Shown: positions 32,385 through 40,835 of the stretch, piece by piece
Layout: each line of letters starts with the position of its first letter
How positions within the stretch are numbered: the stretch's first letter is position 1
NCBI RefSeq assembly: GCF_022346885.1
Contig: NZ_JAKRNK010000005.1
Span: 398,202 to 462,201, forward strand
Direction of reading: 5' to 3'
DNA: 64,000 bases
Origin: Paenibacillus sp. ACRRX
GTDB taxonomy: Bacteria > Bacillota > Bacilli > Paenibacillales > Paenibacillaceae
Position numbers and translations under genes: made by a program
The notes under the pieces: generated by a model
The model's database searches: none
The model's input: only the letters and a program-made list of their open reading frames with translations
What the model was told of the DNA's origin: nothing

Positions 32385-34637
32385 TTAACGCGATAGTGGC
32401 ATCTTGGATTGAATACCTCTTGGCTCCAGTACAAATGACGCATTACGTCCGCTGTCCTTCGATTGCTCCGTCTGACTTACCACATACCCTTCGCCTTCCA
32501 TCTTGCATTGATAATCCAACACCGAGCAAACTTGCAGCACATCGCGGAGCGACTTGCCCTTCATCGTCGGGAGTCTGATATCTGCTGCTTGTTCCGTTAA
32601 TAAATAGATGGTATCTCCCTTATAACTTTCACCCGACTGCGGATGCTGGGATACAATACTTGATCCTACCCCCAGCACTTGCGTGTTCGCACCTAGCTTG
32701 TTTAGCTCCTTGATCGCTGGTTCTACGCCCTTACTTGTAAGACTTGGCACAATCCAATTCGAACTGCGACTAGGCTTCACTGGTATCTGTATATGTATAG
32801 ATGCTGTCTGCTGTTTTTTATCTGCTAGAGATGGTACCGCTGTTTGAAGCTCGTGAGGTTGTTGAGACAACTCCGGTGCTATCCGCAAATACTGCAATGA
32901 CTTCAACATCATCTCCCTAAACATGAGCGAAGTAATCCTACTGCCTTCTCCCTCAGTATGTTGGGGATTATCAATGATTGTATAGAGCAGCAGCTTGGGC
33001 TCATCGACAGGCGCATATCCAATAAAGGAAAACATGTCCTTATCTCCTTCATATCTACCTTCGCTTGCTTTAATCGTCGTCCCCGTCTTTCCAGCGATCC
33101 GGTACCCTTCGATGTATGCATGCTTGCCTGTCCCCAGCTTCTGATCAGACACCACCTGCTCCAAGTAATGGCCTACCTGTGCGGCGGTCTTCTGGGAGGT
33201 CACGTCTCGTACAACCACTGGCGGGACATGGTTCACCCCTTTGTTCGATGGATCAGTCATCTGATGCAGCAGATTAGTCTTCATCAGCCTGCCACCATTG
33301 GCAACCGCGGAGATGCCCGCTGCCTGCTGGATTGGGGTAATCCACACTTTGCCGTGGCCGTAAGAAGCGGCTGCATAATCAGCTGGGTATTGGTATACAA
33401 TCGGCTTAACCAGCTCGCCTGGGAGCTGGTTCCCGGTCCCTTGACCATATCCAAATTGATGAATATAGGTAGATAACTTGTCACCACCTAGTTTGACAAA
33501 TGCGACGTTGCTGGACCGCTTTAGCCCTTCCAAATACGTAATCGTTCCCCAACCCTCTGGATTAATGTCCTTAATCGTTTCCCCACCTGCCGTAATTTTG
33601 CCGGAGAGGAACCGATCCTCTGGCTGAAATATACCTTCCTGCACAGCCGCAGCAAGTGTAATAATTTTAAACGTAGAGCCCGGCTCATAATTGGACTTAA
33701 TGGCATGATTATAAAAAGCGCCCATGTCTGATGTTTCCCAATAACGATTCGGATCGTAATCAGGCATATTCGCCATCCCCAGTACATCCCCTGTATGGGG
33801 GTCCATCGCAATGGTCGTCATACTCTGTGGTCTATACTTTTGGTAAGCCGCTCGCATCGACTCCATAATTATCGTTTGAATACGAGCATCGATCGTCAAA
33901 TAAATATCCTTGCCGTCTAATTTCGGGCGATACACTTCAGTGGACGAGGGCAGCTTCACGCCTGTTCTGTCCTTATCATACTGCAGCCAACCGTCTGTTC
34001 CATGCAGTTCACTGTCATAGAACTCCTCTACTCCGCTAACCGCTTTACCTTCCATATTGATGTAACCAAGGACATGGGAAGCCAAGCGCCCCTTAGGATA
34101 GAAGCGCTTCACTTCATCAATTAAATAGATGCCAACCTCCCTCTTCCCCGTCTTCTTCCCCAGTTCGGAGGCTAGCGCCTTAACACGATCACCCAGAGCT
34201 TGGTCGATCTTATAACCTTCAATTCTGACTTCCCGCTGTTCATAATAGCTGCCTTTTTTATTTTGGGCTGACACGAGCTTATACAATTCGGATTCAGATT
34301 TGTGTAACAGTTCAGACAAGCCAGACACAATCTCTCGCTCGATATCAATTCCCTGTTCCCGTATCGTTGCATCCGCCTTGAGCTGTTGAATAAGCTTCGG
34401 ATTAACAACTACCGTGTAAGCCGGTATATCGACAGCCAGGATGACGCCATTACGATCCAAAATAGTTCCTCTCTTAGCCTTTAATGCTGTCTCTGTTGAC
34501 CATGTCTGTCTCGCTTTATCCATCCAGAACTCATCGTTAATAACTTGGTACCATAATATTCTTGAAATTAGAATAATAAATCCCAAAATACATAATCCCA
34601 TTAACAATAGGGATCTCGCTTTAATTCTACGTTCCAT
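32385..34637 (-). CDS. Class B penicillin-binding protein with PASTA domains
   Basis: A 750-residue transpeptidase that cross-links peptidoglycan. A short cytoplasmic tail and one membrane helix (about residues 8-30) come first, then the PBP dimerisation domain (RGTILDRNGVILAVD). The transpeptidase domain carries STFK near 321, SSN near 378 and KTGT near 520. Two C-terminal PASTA modules follow (TSKGVEPAIKELNKLG, MKGKSLRDVLQVCSVL). The layout is that of PBP2B/SpoVD/PbpX. ATG 34637 has GGAG upstream; the frame opens with TTG at 34649. It lies outside any visible division cluster, so it is perhaps a sporulation- or stress-specific paralogue. Confidence 0.93.
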   Translation of the reverse strand: MERRIKARSLLLMGLCILGFIILISRILWYQVINDEFWMDKARQTWSTETALKAKRGTILDRNGVILAVDIPAYTVVVNPKLIQQLKADATIREQGIDIEREIVSGLSELLHKSESELYKLVSAQNKKGSYYEQREVRIEGYKIDQALGDRVKALASELGKKTGKREVGIYLIDEVKRFYPKGRLASHVLGYINMEGKAVSGVEEFYDSELHGTDGWLQYDKDRTGVKLPSSTEVYRPKLDGKDIYLTIDARIQTIIMESMRAAYQKYRPQSMTTIAMDPHTGDVLGMANMPDYDPNRYWETSDMGAFYNHAIKSNYEPGSTFKIITLAAAVQEGIFQPEDRFLSGKITAGGETIKDINPEGWGTITYLEGLKRSSNVAFVKLGGDKLSTYIHQFGYGQGTGNQLPGELVKPIVYQYPADYAAASYGHGKVWITPIQQAAGISAVANGGRLMKTNLLHQMTDPSNKGVNHVPPVVVRDVTSQKTAAQVGHYLEQVVSDQKLGTGKHAYIEGYRIAGKTGTTIKASEGRYEGDKDMFSFIGYAPVDEPKLLLYTIIDNPQHTEGEGSRITSLMFREMMLKSLQYLRIAPELSQQPHELQTAVPSLADKKQQTASIHIQIPVKPSRSSNWIVPSLTSKGVEPAIKELNKLGANTQVLGVGSSIVSQHPQSGESYKGDTIYLLTEQAADIRLPTMKGKSLRDVLQVCSVLDYQCKMEGEGYVVSQTEQSKDSGRNASFVLEPRGIQSKMPLSR

Positions 34638-34784
34638 AACCCACTCCAACCCAATTATTTTGGTAAATTTGTAAATATATATTCACCTATTCGAGTGAAC
34701 TGCGCCAATCACCTGCCGATAATGGTTATCCTTTCTTTTATAGACACAATTTACGTCTTAAATATTTCATTATTTTTCCATACT

Positions 34785-34810
34785 AAAAAGGCAGTTCATA
34801 ATGAACTGCC
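34785..34810 (-). terminator. Intrinsic terminator of the M42 peptidase gene
   Basis: GGCAGTTCAT and ATGAACTGCC form a near-palindrome; on the minus strand TTTTT follows. Confidence 0.75.
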
Positions 34811-34861
34811 CAACCTCTGTATATTTTCTACTATTAAATGCTTTGGATATGCCCTCTGCTG

Positions 34862-35938
34862 CTAACGCCCAATCAGCTCGTTCACTTTGTCCCAATTTAA
34901 CTTCTTAATCACAGTAGTTAACAAAGTAGCTGCTTGATCAAAGTCCGCTTTTGACATAATCGAATTGTGGCTGTGAATATATCGGGTTGCAAAGCCTACT
35001 ACAAGTGACGGACAGCCAATTCCATTCGTATGGAACTTGTCCGCATCCGTTCCCCCGCCAGCAAGCGCATCTACCTGCACGTTGATGCCAATCTCTTCTG
35101 CCGTGTCCATCACAAGATCGCGCAATCCTGTGTGAGGAATCATCGTCGCGTCAAACAACAGCACAAGCGGCCCATCTCCAACATTACACGTCATATGCTG
35201 TGATTCGCTGCCCGGCGTGTCATACGCAATGCCTACATCTAACGCAAACGCAATATCCGGCTCAACCAGCTTGGCTACTGGTCCTGCTCCTCGGCAGCCA
35301 ACTTCCTCTTGTACCGTCGCTCCGGCGTAAACGATGTTCGGATGCTCTTCATCCTGCAAGCGCTTCAGCACTTCTACTGCGAGGGCACAACCTGCTCGAT
35401 TGTCCAGCGCTTTGCCGACCCACAGCTCGCCATCGCGCATCGTCGTGAATTCACTAACCGGAACGATCCAATCGCCCGGACGAACCCCCATCGCTTTGGC
35501 ATCTGCCTCATCTTTTGCCCCGATATCGATGTACATGTCCTTCAGCTTCATCACTTTCTCGCGCTCAGCCGGCTCCAGTACATGCGGTGCTTTCGAACCG
35601 ATAATACCAAGGAGATCGCCTTTGCGCGTCTTCACAGTCACTCGCTGGGACAATACATTATGCGGCCACCAGCCGCCCAATTGGATAAAACGTAAGAAGC
35701 CTTTAGGTGTAATTTGCGTGACCATAAAACCTATTTCATCTAAATGTCCGGCCAAAAGTACTTTAGGACCTTGCTCCTGTCCCGTCTTTTTGCCAACTAA
35801 GCTGCCTAGACGATCCTTAAGCAGCTCTTCGCTAAGTGGTGACAAATATTCCTGCATCTTGTTATGTACTGCGCCTTCGTGTCCAGGAACCCCGTCAACC
35901 TCTGTTAGGGTTTTCATTCGAAGTGTCATTTCATCCAT
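34862..35938 (-). CDS. ysdC: M42-family metallo-aminopeptidase
   Basis: A 358-residue cytoplasmic aminopeptidase of the M42 family (YsdC/FrvX/CelM), which forms dodecameric tetrahedral particles and trims peptides. Metal ligands are suggested by LLAGHLDEIGFMV (His), GKALDNRAGC (Asp), TVQEEVGCRG (Glu pair), FALDVGIAYD (Asp) and YIHSHNS (His). The start at 35938 has AAGGAG upstream; the frame opens to 35980. It is monocistronic and ends in an intrinsic terminator. Annotation as an endoglucanase in some databases rests on old work and is not supported by the fold. Confidence 0.93.
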   Translation of the reverse strand: MDEMTLRMKTLTEVDGVPGHEGAVHNKMQEYLSPLSEELLKDRLGSLVGKKTGQEQGPKVLLAGHLDEIGFMVTQITPKGFLRFIQLGGWWPHNVLSQRVTVKTRKGDLLGIIGSKAPHVLEPAEREKVMKLKDMYIDIGAKDEADAKAMGVRPGDWIVPVSEFTTMRDGELWVGKALDNRAGCALAVEVLKRLQDEEHPNIVYAGATVQEEVGCRGAGPVAKLVEPDIAFALDVGIAYDTPGSESQHMTCNVGDGPLVLLFDATMIPHTGLRDLVMDTAEEIGINVQVDALAGGGTDADKFHTNGIGCPSLVVGFATRYIHSHNSIMSKADFDQAATLLTTVIKKLNWDKVNELIGR

Positions 35939-36159
35939 CGTAATTGCTCCTTTTGCAAGATATATTACCTCTTTCGGCACAGGTTAACCAAATACCTGCT
36001 TGAAGAGAGAACGATAACATTCATAATAAAACATCCTATTAGCCTCTAAACGTCTTCAACTTCCATTCTTGCTTAGCCCTCATGTATAGAAAAGGCCATT
36101 GTATGATCTTATACTATAGAGAGTACTCCAACCCAATCAACGTCAGCTTATATGCCAGG

Positions 36160-36930
36160 TTAGTCTGCGGGCAGAAACCCACGAATCTTACTCATCATGT
36201 AATCTCTATACTCTCGCAGCACATCTACATCGTACTTTGCATCGGCACTCGTACCTTCATTATAGTGCTCAAGACACTGCTGAACTAATAAACGATACGG
36301 ATGTGGCAGCGCACTAACACCCCATTCGCCTCCCTCTCGTTTTGAAGCGATGGTTCCCTCTGACAGATACATCACGATACGGCACAAATTAAGTGTAAAG
36401 TATACCGGATTATCCAAAATCCCTTGACTTACTTCTTCCATATCATATAGGATCGCTTCTACATAAAAGGAACGATCAATTGGCTCATAGAGCTCTGATA
36501 GAGGCGTGCCATATAATGCAATTCCCCGATAATAGGTTACGGTAATATGCGCCGCTAAGTCCTTGTCTTCATATCCTCCGCACAAATAGCTCTCATCCGT
36601 TATATATCGCTCGCGGTGAGAGTCCGAATAATGTAATTCAAAAGGAGTCGGATACACAAATGACTTGAGATAATCTTCCAAAATTACACTAAATTCGATC
36701 CCGCGTGTACTGCCTATTTCCTCATGCAGCGTTAAAGCGATGTTGACGATTCGTCTTTTGGACGCTTCGGATAGACTCTGTTTTACAACAACCAGAAAAT
36801 CAATATCGCTGCTGTCTGGATGGTAACACCCCATCGCTAATGAACCGTGTAAATAGATGCCTACTAGGTTATCCGTAAGTTCTTCCTGAAATAAAGCTGC
36901 TATTCGATCCAAGTTATATTGAATGTCCAT
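36160..36930 (-). CDS. ANT/AadA-like nucleotidyltransferase
   Basis: A 256-residue protein. The polymerase-beta-type nucleotidyltransferase motif is LHGSLAMGCYHPDSSDIDFLVVV near residues 28-50, with Gly-Ser and Asp-x-Asp that bind metal and nucleotide. The helical C-terminal domain (LYGTPLSELYEPIDRSFYVEAILYDMEE) resembles AadA/Spc (DUF4111) enzymes that adenylylate spectinomycin or streptomycin. AGGAGGT precedes the ATG; the frame opens at 37002. Many chromosomal relatives are not proven resistance enzymes, so activity is inferred. It stands alone, not in the ABC-F/Mph cluster. Confidence 0.8.
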   Translation of the reverse strand: MDIQYNLDRIAALFQEELTDNLVGIYLHGSLAMGCYHPDSSDIDFLVVVKQSLSEASKRRIVNIALTLHEEIGSTRGIEFSVILEDYLKSFVYPTPFELHYSDSHRERYITDESYLCGGYEDKDLAAHITVTYYRGIALYGTPLSELYEPIDRSFYVEAILYDMEEVSQGILDNPVYFTLNLCRIVMYLSEGTIASKREGGEWGVSALPHPYRLLVQQCLEHYNEGTSADAKYDVDVLREYRDYMMSKIRGFLPAD

Positions 36931-37000
36931 ATGCCACCTCCTATGGAAAATTATAATAAGCAGTCTATATGGATACAAGATAAGAAACAACACGACAAGC

Positions 37001-37031
37001 AAAAAGGGACTTTCGATAACGAAAATCCCTT
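37001..37031 (-). terminator. Intrinsic terminator
   Basis: AAGGGA and TTTCG pair with CGAAA and TCCCTT; on the minus strand TTTTT follows. It ends the DHFR-like gene. Confidence 0.7.
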
Positions 37032-37095
37032 CTCCTCCTATAATTAGATGCAGCTTGGTATGACTATAATAATCAAGCAGGGCATTGAGTTTGTT

Positions 37096-37629
37096 CTACT
37101 GCCCGTTTGCTGAATAGCTTAGACTAACCATCTGGCCTATCTTCTGCATCTGCATTAAACGGAAGGTGCTAGGCACAGTTCCTTGTGGGAATAAGGGAAT
37201 GCCGTCTCCAAGAACTTTAGGTATGATCGTAATGCAGAGCTCGTCTAGTAGTTTTGCTTCCAGAAAAGCAGTAACAAGCTGCCCTCCCCCTACCAGCCAA
37301 ACATCCCCTTCTGATCCGGCTTTTAACCTTGGTATTAAAGTTTCTAGCGTTTCATCTGTAAATGTCACGTGCGGAGCAGGGGGCTGTGTAGTTCTGGACA
37401 GGACATAACAAGGCTTGTCGGCATAGGGAAAATCATCGGCTAGCTTTAGCACTTCATCGTACGTGAGTCGCCCCATTACAATAGTTCCAACTGTGCGGTA
37501 AAACTCACCATAGCCGCCGTCTCCTCCGTCCATCTCGATGTCATTAAGCCAATCGACAGACCCATCCGGTCTTGCAATGTATCCATCCAAGCTCATGGCA
37601 ATGTAAAGCACTACTTTATTCTTTTTCAT
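37096..37629 (-). CDS. Dihydrofolate-reductase-fold (RibD C-terminal) protein
   Basis: A 177-residue protein of the RibD/DHFR-like family (YyaP/YwjB type). The N-terminal SLDGYIARPDGSVDWL, MGRLTYDEVL and the VWLVGGGQLVTAFLEAKLLDEL segment are typical NADPH-dependent reductase elements. The substrate is unknown; it is too short and too different to be the main folate reductase. It is divergent from a WYL-type regulator gene 75 bases away, which may control it. Confidence 0.85.
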   Translation of the reverse strand: MKKNKVVLYIAMSLDGYIARPDGSVDWLNDIEMDGGDGGYGEFYRTVGTIVMGRLTYDEVLKLADDFPYADKPCYVLSRTTQPPAPHVTFTDETLETLIPRLKAGSEGDVWLVGGGQLVTAFLEAKLLDELCITIIPKVLGDGIPLFPQGTVPSTFRLMQMQKIGQMVSLSYSANGQ

Positions 37630-37703
37630 ATTTTAATCGCTCCCTTCTATACATTATGATACATTTAAACTACGACAAATAATGACGTAATTAGGTGATG
37701 TAA

Positions 37704-38615
37704 ATGAATAATCGAAGATTAATGATCATGCGGTTATTAGATTCCAGGAAAAAATGTACGGCCCGTGAACTAGCTGAACGTTTCCAAGTCTCAATACGTA
37801 CCATTCAGCGTGATCTGGATTATTTACAACAGATCGGAGTTCCTCTCTATACCGAGGTAGGGGTAAATGGGGGGTACCGTGTTCTGCCGAACAGAATATT
37901 GCCGCCTCTTCAACTTAATCAGCAGGAAGCGCTTGGTCTGTATATGATGTTTGAATACTTGGAACAGGTACCCGATTTCCCATATGGATCGATCCGTGCA
38001 CAGTTAGCAGAGCATTATTTTGTAAGCTTACCTAGTGACGTACAAGATATGATTATTCGTATGAGGCAGCACATTACGTTCCTTCAGCATCACTCTGTAC
38101 AACAAGAAACTGAACCCATAACAACCCAAATATTAGGTGCTGCAGTAGAAAAGACAGCTATTGAGTTTATGTATGCAGCGCGCAGCGGGATGAAGTTGGT
38201 TCGTGTGTATCCCCTTGGCATTTATTATGAGAATGGATATTGGTATATGCCTGCTAAAAAACAGGAACGAATATTGCTTTATCGGGTAGATCGAATGAAG
38301 CAGTTGAACGTATTCGATCAATCTAATAATGGACTGCCAACACTTAAAGAGTGGTTGATCTCAAATGATGAAAGGGAGAGTGTCGAAGTGGTACTGCGTT
38401 TTACTGATTTTGGAGAAAGGCTTGCTGTTTCAGATCCTCTATTTACTCACGTTCAGCACAAGGAGTGGCGTGGACAAGTTTCTCCAGATGAGTTCCCATT
38501 TGTGGCACGGAGACTGCTCTCCTATGGCCCCGAAGTGAAGGTCATAACCCCTCCACAGTTACAAACATTGATAGTGGAGATGTTGGAGCTTAATTTAGGC
38601 CAGTATAAATATTAA
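37704..38615 (+). CDS. HTH/WYL-domain transcriptional regulator
   Basis: A 303-residue YafY-like regulator. Residues 1-60 form a DeoR-type winged HTH (TARELAERFQVSIRTIQRDLDYLQQIGVPLYTE, then GGYRV). The middle contains a WYL-type ligand domain (about 140-215, GIYYENGYWYMPAKKQERILLYRVDRM) and a C-terminal WCX-like region. WYL domains sense small ligands or nucleic acids. It is divergent from the DHFR-fold gene. A bidirectional terminator follows at 38682-38716. Confidence 0.88.
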   Translation: MNNRRLMIMRLLDSRKKCTARELAERFQVSIRTIQRDLDYLQQIGVPLYTEVGVNGGYRVLPNRILPPLQLNQQEALGLYMMFEYLEQVPDFPYGSIRAQLAEHYFVSLPSDVQDMIIRMRQHITFLQHHSVQQETEPITTQILGAAVEKTAIEFMYAARSGMKLVRVYPLGIYYENGYWYMPAKKQERILLYRVDRMKQLNVFDQSNNGLPTLKEWLISNDERESVEVVLRFTDFGERLAVSDPLFTHVQHKEWRGQVSPDEFPFVARRLLSYGPEVKVITPPQLQTLIVEMLELNLGQYKY

Positions 38616-38681
38616 GGAAAAAACCATCTCATTATTTCAGATCCACATTAAACCATCCTATCTACTTTTTTTGGATTTTAA

Positions 38682-38716
38682 ACAAAAAACGCCGATTGCA
38701 CATCAGCGTTTTTTGT
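38682..38716. terminator. Bidirectional intrinsic terminator
   Basis: ACAAAAAACGC and GAT pair with ATC and GCGTTTTTTGT across a short loop, with A/T runs on both sides, between convergent genes. Confidence 0.8.
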
Positions 38717-38776
38717 TCCATTAATTATATTATGCTGCACAGTTCGAAGCTCAAACTGATCAACCTCGACCATAGC

Positions 38777-39646
38777 TTACATATTACTAATAGATCCTGT
38801 TCTATCGTTTATGACTTTCACTTTGTTGTTTACGTTTATGATAATTTCCTGCCCAGGCTGGCCGTCCAGATTCGCGAACTCTTTAACCGTCCAAGCAAAG
38901 GAATCTATTCTGTAATCGCGAGTTGCACCACTTCGATCATCTACAATTCGAATTCTGTCTACAAGGTTCAGAATTACTTCTGCCCCAGGCTGACCGTTTG
39001 TATCCACAGCATCGATAATCGCCCAAGTTCCATTGTTCGTCTCAAATTGTTTTGTGGCTCCTGTAAGATCACTAATAATGATCAGCTTAGAGCCTGCATT
39101 CAACACAAATTCGTCCCCTGGCTGACCATTCGTATCTGCTATCTTCGCTAATGCCCATGTCACATTAGGCATCTTATAGTCCCGAACTGAGCTGGTTCTA
39201 TCTGTAATGACACGTACAGCGTCGCCAATATTCAACACTACCTCTGCACCCGGCTGATTATTGGTTTCCGCTGTATTAACAACAGCCCAACTCCGATTCC
39301 CGGCAACTGGGTACTTCGTTGTACGATTGTCACGATCATGAATGATGACCGCATCCCCTCCGGCTTTTACGATAATTTCTTTACCTGGCAAGCCATCCGT
39401 ATCCTCTACCTTAGCAACCGCCCACACCGTATTACCAAATGTGTAGGTACGAGTCCCTCCCCTATGATCACCAATCTCAAGTTGTCCCCCGTTCCGATAG
39501 ACCATCTGCATCGTTCCGTCACCACGTAAATCGTACGTGCCTAAGTACGTACCTGAGGCGGCATTGGCTTGAGAGGAAGTCCATGGAGTCATCCCTAACA
39601 GCATAACAGCGCTTACAAGAATAGAAAGAGTCTTCTTCATGTGCAT
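38777..39646 (-). CDS. Secreted repeat protein, propeller-like
   Basis: About 289 residues. A signal peptide (MKKTLSILVSAVMLLGMTPW ... ANAA) precedes about six tandem repeats of roughly 42-44 residues. The repeat core reads W-A-V/I-x-x-V/I-x-D-T-N-G-Q-P-G-x-E, then strands ending in VITDRT or similar. The Asp/Asn/Gly pattern resembles FG-GAP/VCBS calcium-loop repeats that build beta-propellers, but spacing and sequence are distinct. Starts at 39646 and 39640 are both possible after GGAAAGGTG; the frame opens at 39721. No catalytic motif is present; an extracellular binding role is likely. Confidence 0.7.
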   Translation of the reverse strand: MHMKKTLSILVSAVMLLGMTPWTSSQANAASGTYLGTYDLRGDGTMQMVYRNGGQLEIGDHRGGTRTYTFGNTVWAVAKVEDTDGLPGKEIIVKAGGDAVIIHDRDNRTTKYPVAGNRSWAVVNTAETNNQPGAEVVLNIGDAVRVITDRTSSVRDYKMPNVTWALAKIADTNGQPGDEFVLNAGSKLIIISDLTGATKQFETNNGTWAIIDAVDTNGQPGAEVILNLVDRIRIVDDRSGATRDYRIDSFAWTVKEFANLDGQPGQEIIINVNNKVKVINDRTGSISNM

Positions 39647-39836
39647 CACCTTTCCTTCGCTTGTATTGGTTGGCCACACGGTGTAATACATTGGCGCTCT
39701 TCTATATCCATTATATGACATTAATTAACCATTGGTCTATATGTCATTTTAATATAATAGCGTGTTTCCCTTGCATTTCCTTTGTATTTCACCGTTTCGT
39801 AAAAATCAAAAAAGCTATTTATGCCATAGAAAAACA

Positions 39837-39865
39837 ACCGTCCCCTCTCTATAAAGGGAAACGGT
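39837..39865 (-). terminator. Intrinsic terminator of the spermidine-synthase-like gene
   Basis: ACCGT and CCCT pair with AGGG and ACGGT around a short loop; on the minus strand TGTTTTTC follows. Confidence 0.6.
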
Positions 39866-39944
39866 CGCGTGATTAACACCATGATTCTTCCCGGATACAG
39901 TGATTCAACATCCTTTACTCACTTACGAAGAAGGAGGGGGGATA

Positions 39945-40724
39945 TTATATTTTGTCTCTTATGATATGTCCTTGATCAAACTCTATCTCTACAAATCCCG
40001 CCATAGAATGCGGCAGATAGTCAATCTTATGATCGCTGCCTATCACTATAATGTTTCGCATCTCATTCTCGCCCCCACCTGGCAGTAAGAATGCTTTCGT
40101 GAAGGCATACGTTTCACACAAAGTTGTATGCATCGCCTCCATATATTTATCCTTCTTCGCTTTTCCCATCAGATTCATAATGAGCGCACCACTGGACTGG
40201 AGCTTCTCTTTGGTTAAATTAAAAAATTGCAAGGTGGTTAGATGATGCGGTGTTCCCTCTTTGGTGAAAGCATCCAAAACAATGTAATCATACGAATGGG
40301 GTGCTTGCTTGCCCAGAATGGAGCGACCATCCCCAATGACAACATTGGTCTGATTGTAATTAAAATAATCCCGACTGATTTGCAAGACCTTCTCATCCAA
40401 TTCCACAACCGTAACTTGTTTGTCAGCCCAATAGCTAGGAATGGTCCCGATTCCATGTCCGATCATAAACAAGCTTTCAAATGACGGATGGTTATACTCC
40501 ATCAAATGGATAATTGCTCGTGGGTATTCCAGCACGATTCGTTTGGGATCTTTAAGGTCTATTGCGCCTTGAACGGCATGATCCGAAAATTGCATGAATC
40601 TGAATTTACCCATTTCACCATATAATTGATTCGCTTCACACACGGTAATCTCTTGATACAAACTGAGTTGTTTTGTTAATTGATGCAAATTAAACAATCT
40701 CCTTAATCTGATAATAACAGGCAT
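39945..40724 (-). CDS. Spermidine-synthase-like protein
   Basis: A 259-residue Rossmann-fold protein. MIGHGIGTIPSYWADKQVTVVELDEKVLQISRDYF and VVIGDGRSILGKQAPHSYDYIVLDAF match the aminopropyl-/methyltransferase binding elements of spermidine synthases, including acidic residues in VVELDEKV and LDAF. The classic GGGDG is altered to GHGIG, so true aminopropyl transfer is uncertain; many such orphans are of unknown function. No speD gene is nearby. A terminator follows. Confidence 0.78.
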   Translation of the reverse strand: MPVIIRLRRLFNLHQLTKQLSLYQEITVCEANQLYGEMGKFRFMQFSDHAVQGAIDLKDPKRIVLEYPRAIIHLMEYNHPSFESLFMIGHGIGTIPSYWADKQVTVVELDEKVLQISRDYFNYNQTNVVIGDGRSILGKQAPHSYDYIVLDAFTKEGTPHHLTTLQFFNLTKEKLQSSGALIMNLMGKAKKDKYMEAMHTTLCETYAFTKAFLLPGGGENEMRNIIVIGSDHKIDYLPHSMAGFVEIEFDQGHIIRDKI

Positions 40725-40835
40725 TATGTTACACGCCAGTCATCCTACTTATCTATAGTTAGAACCGGCAATCGTCTTCTACTGTTCCAATTCAATTGGT
40801 GAATAGGAGCTGCGATAGATGTGCTTCGGCCAACC

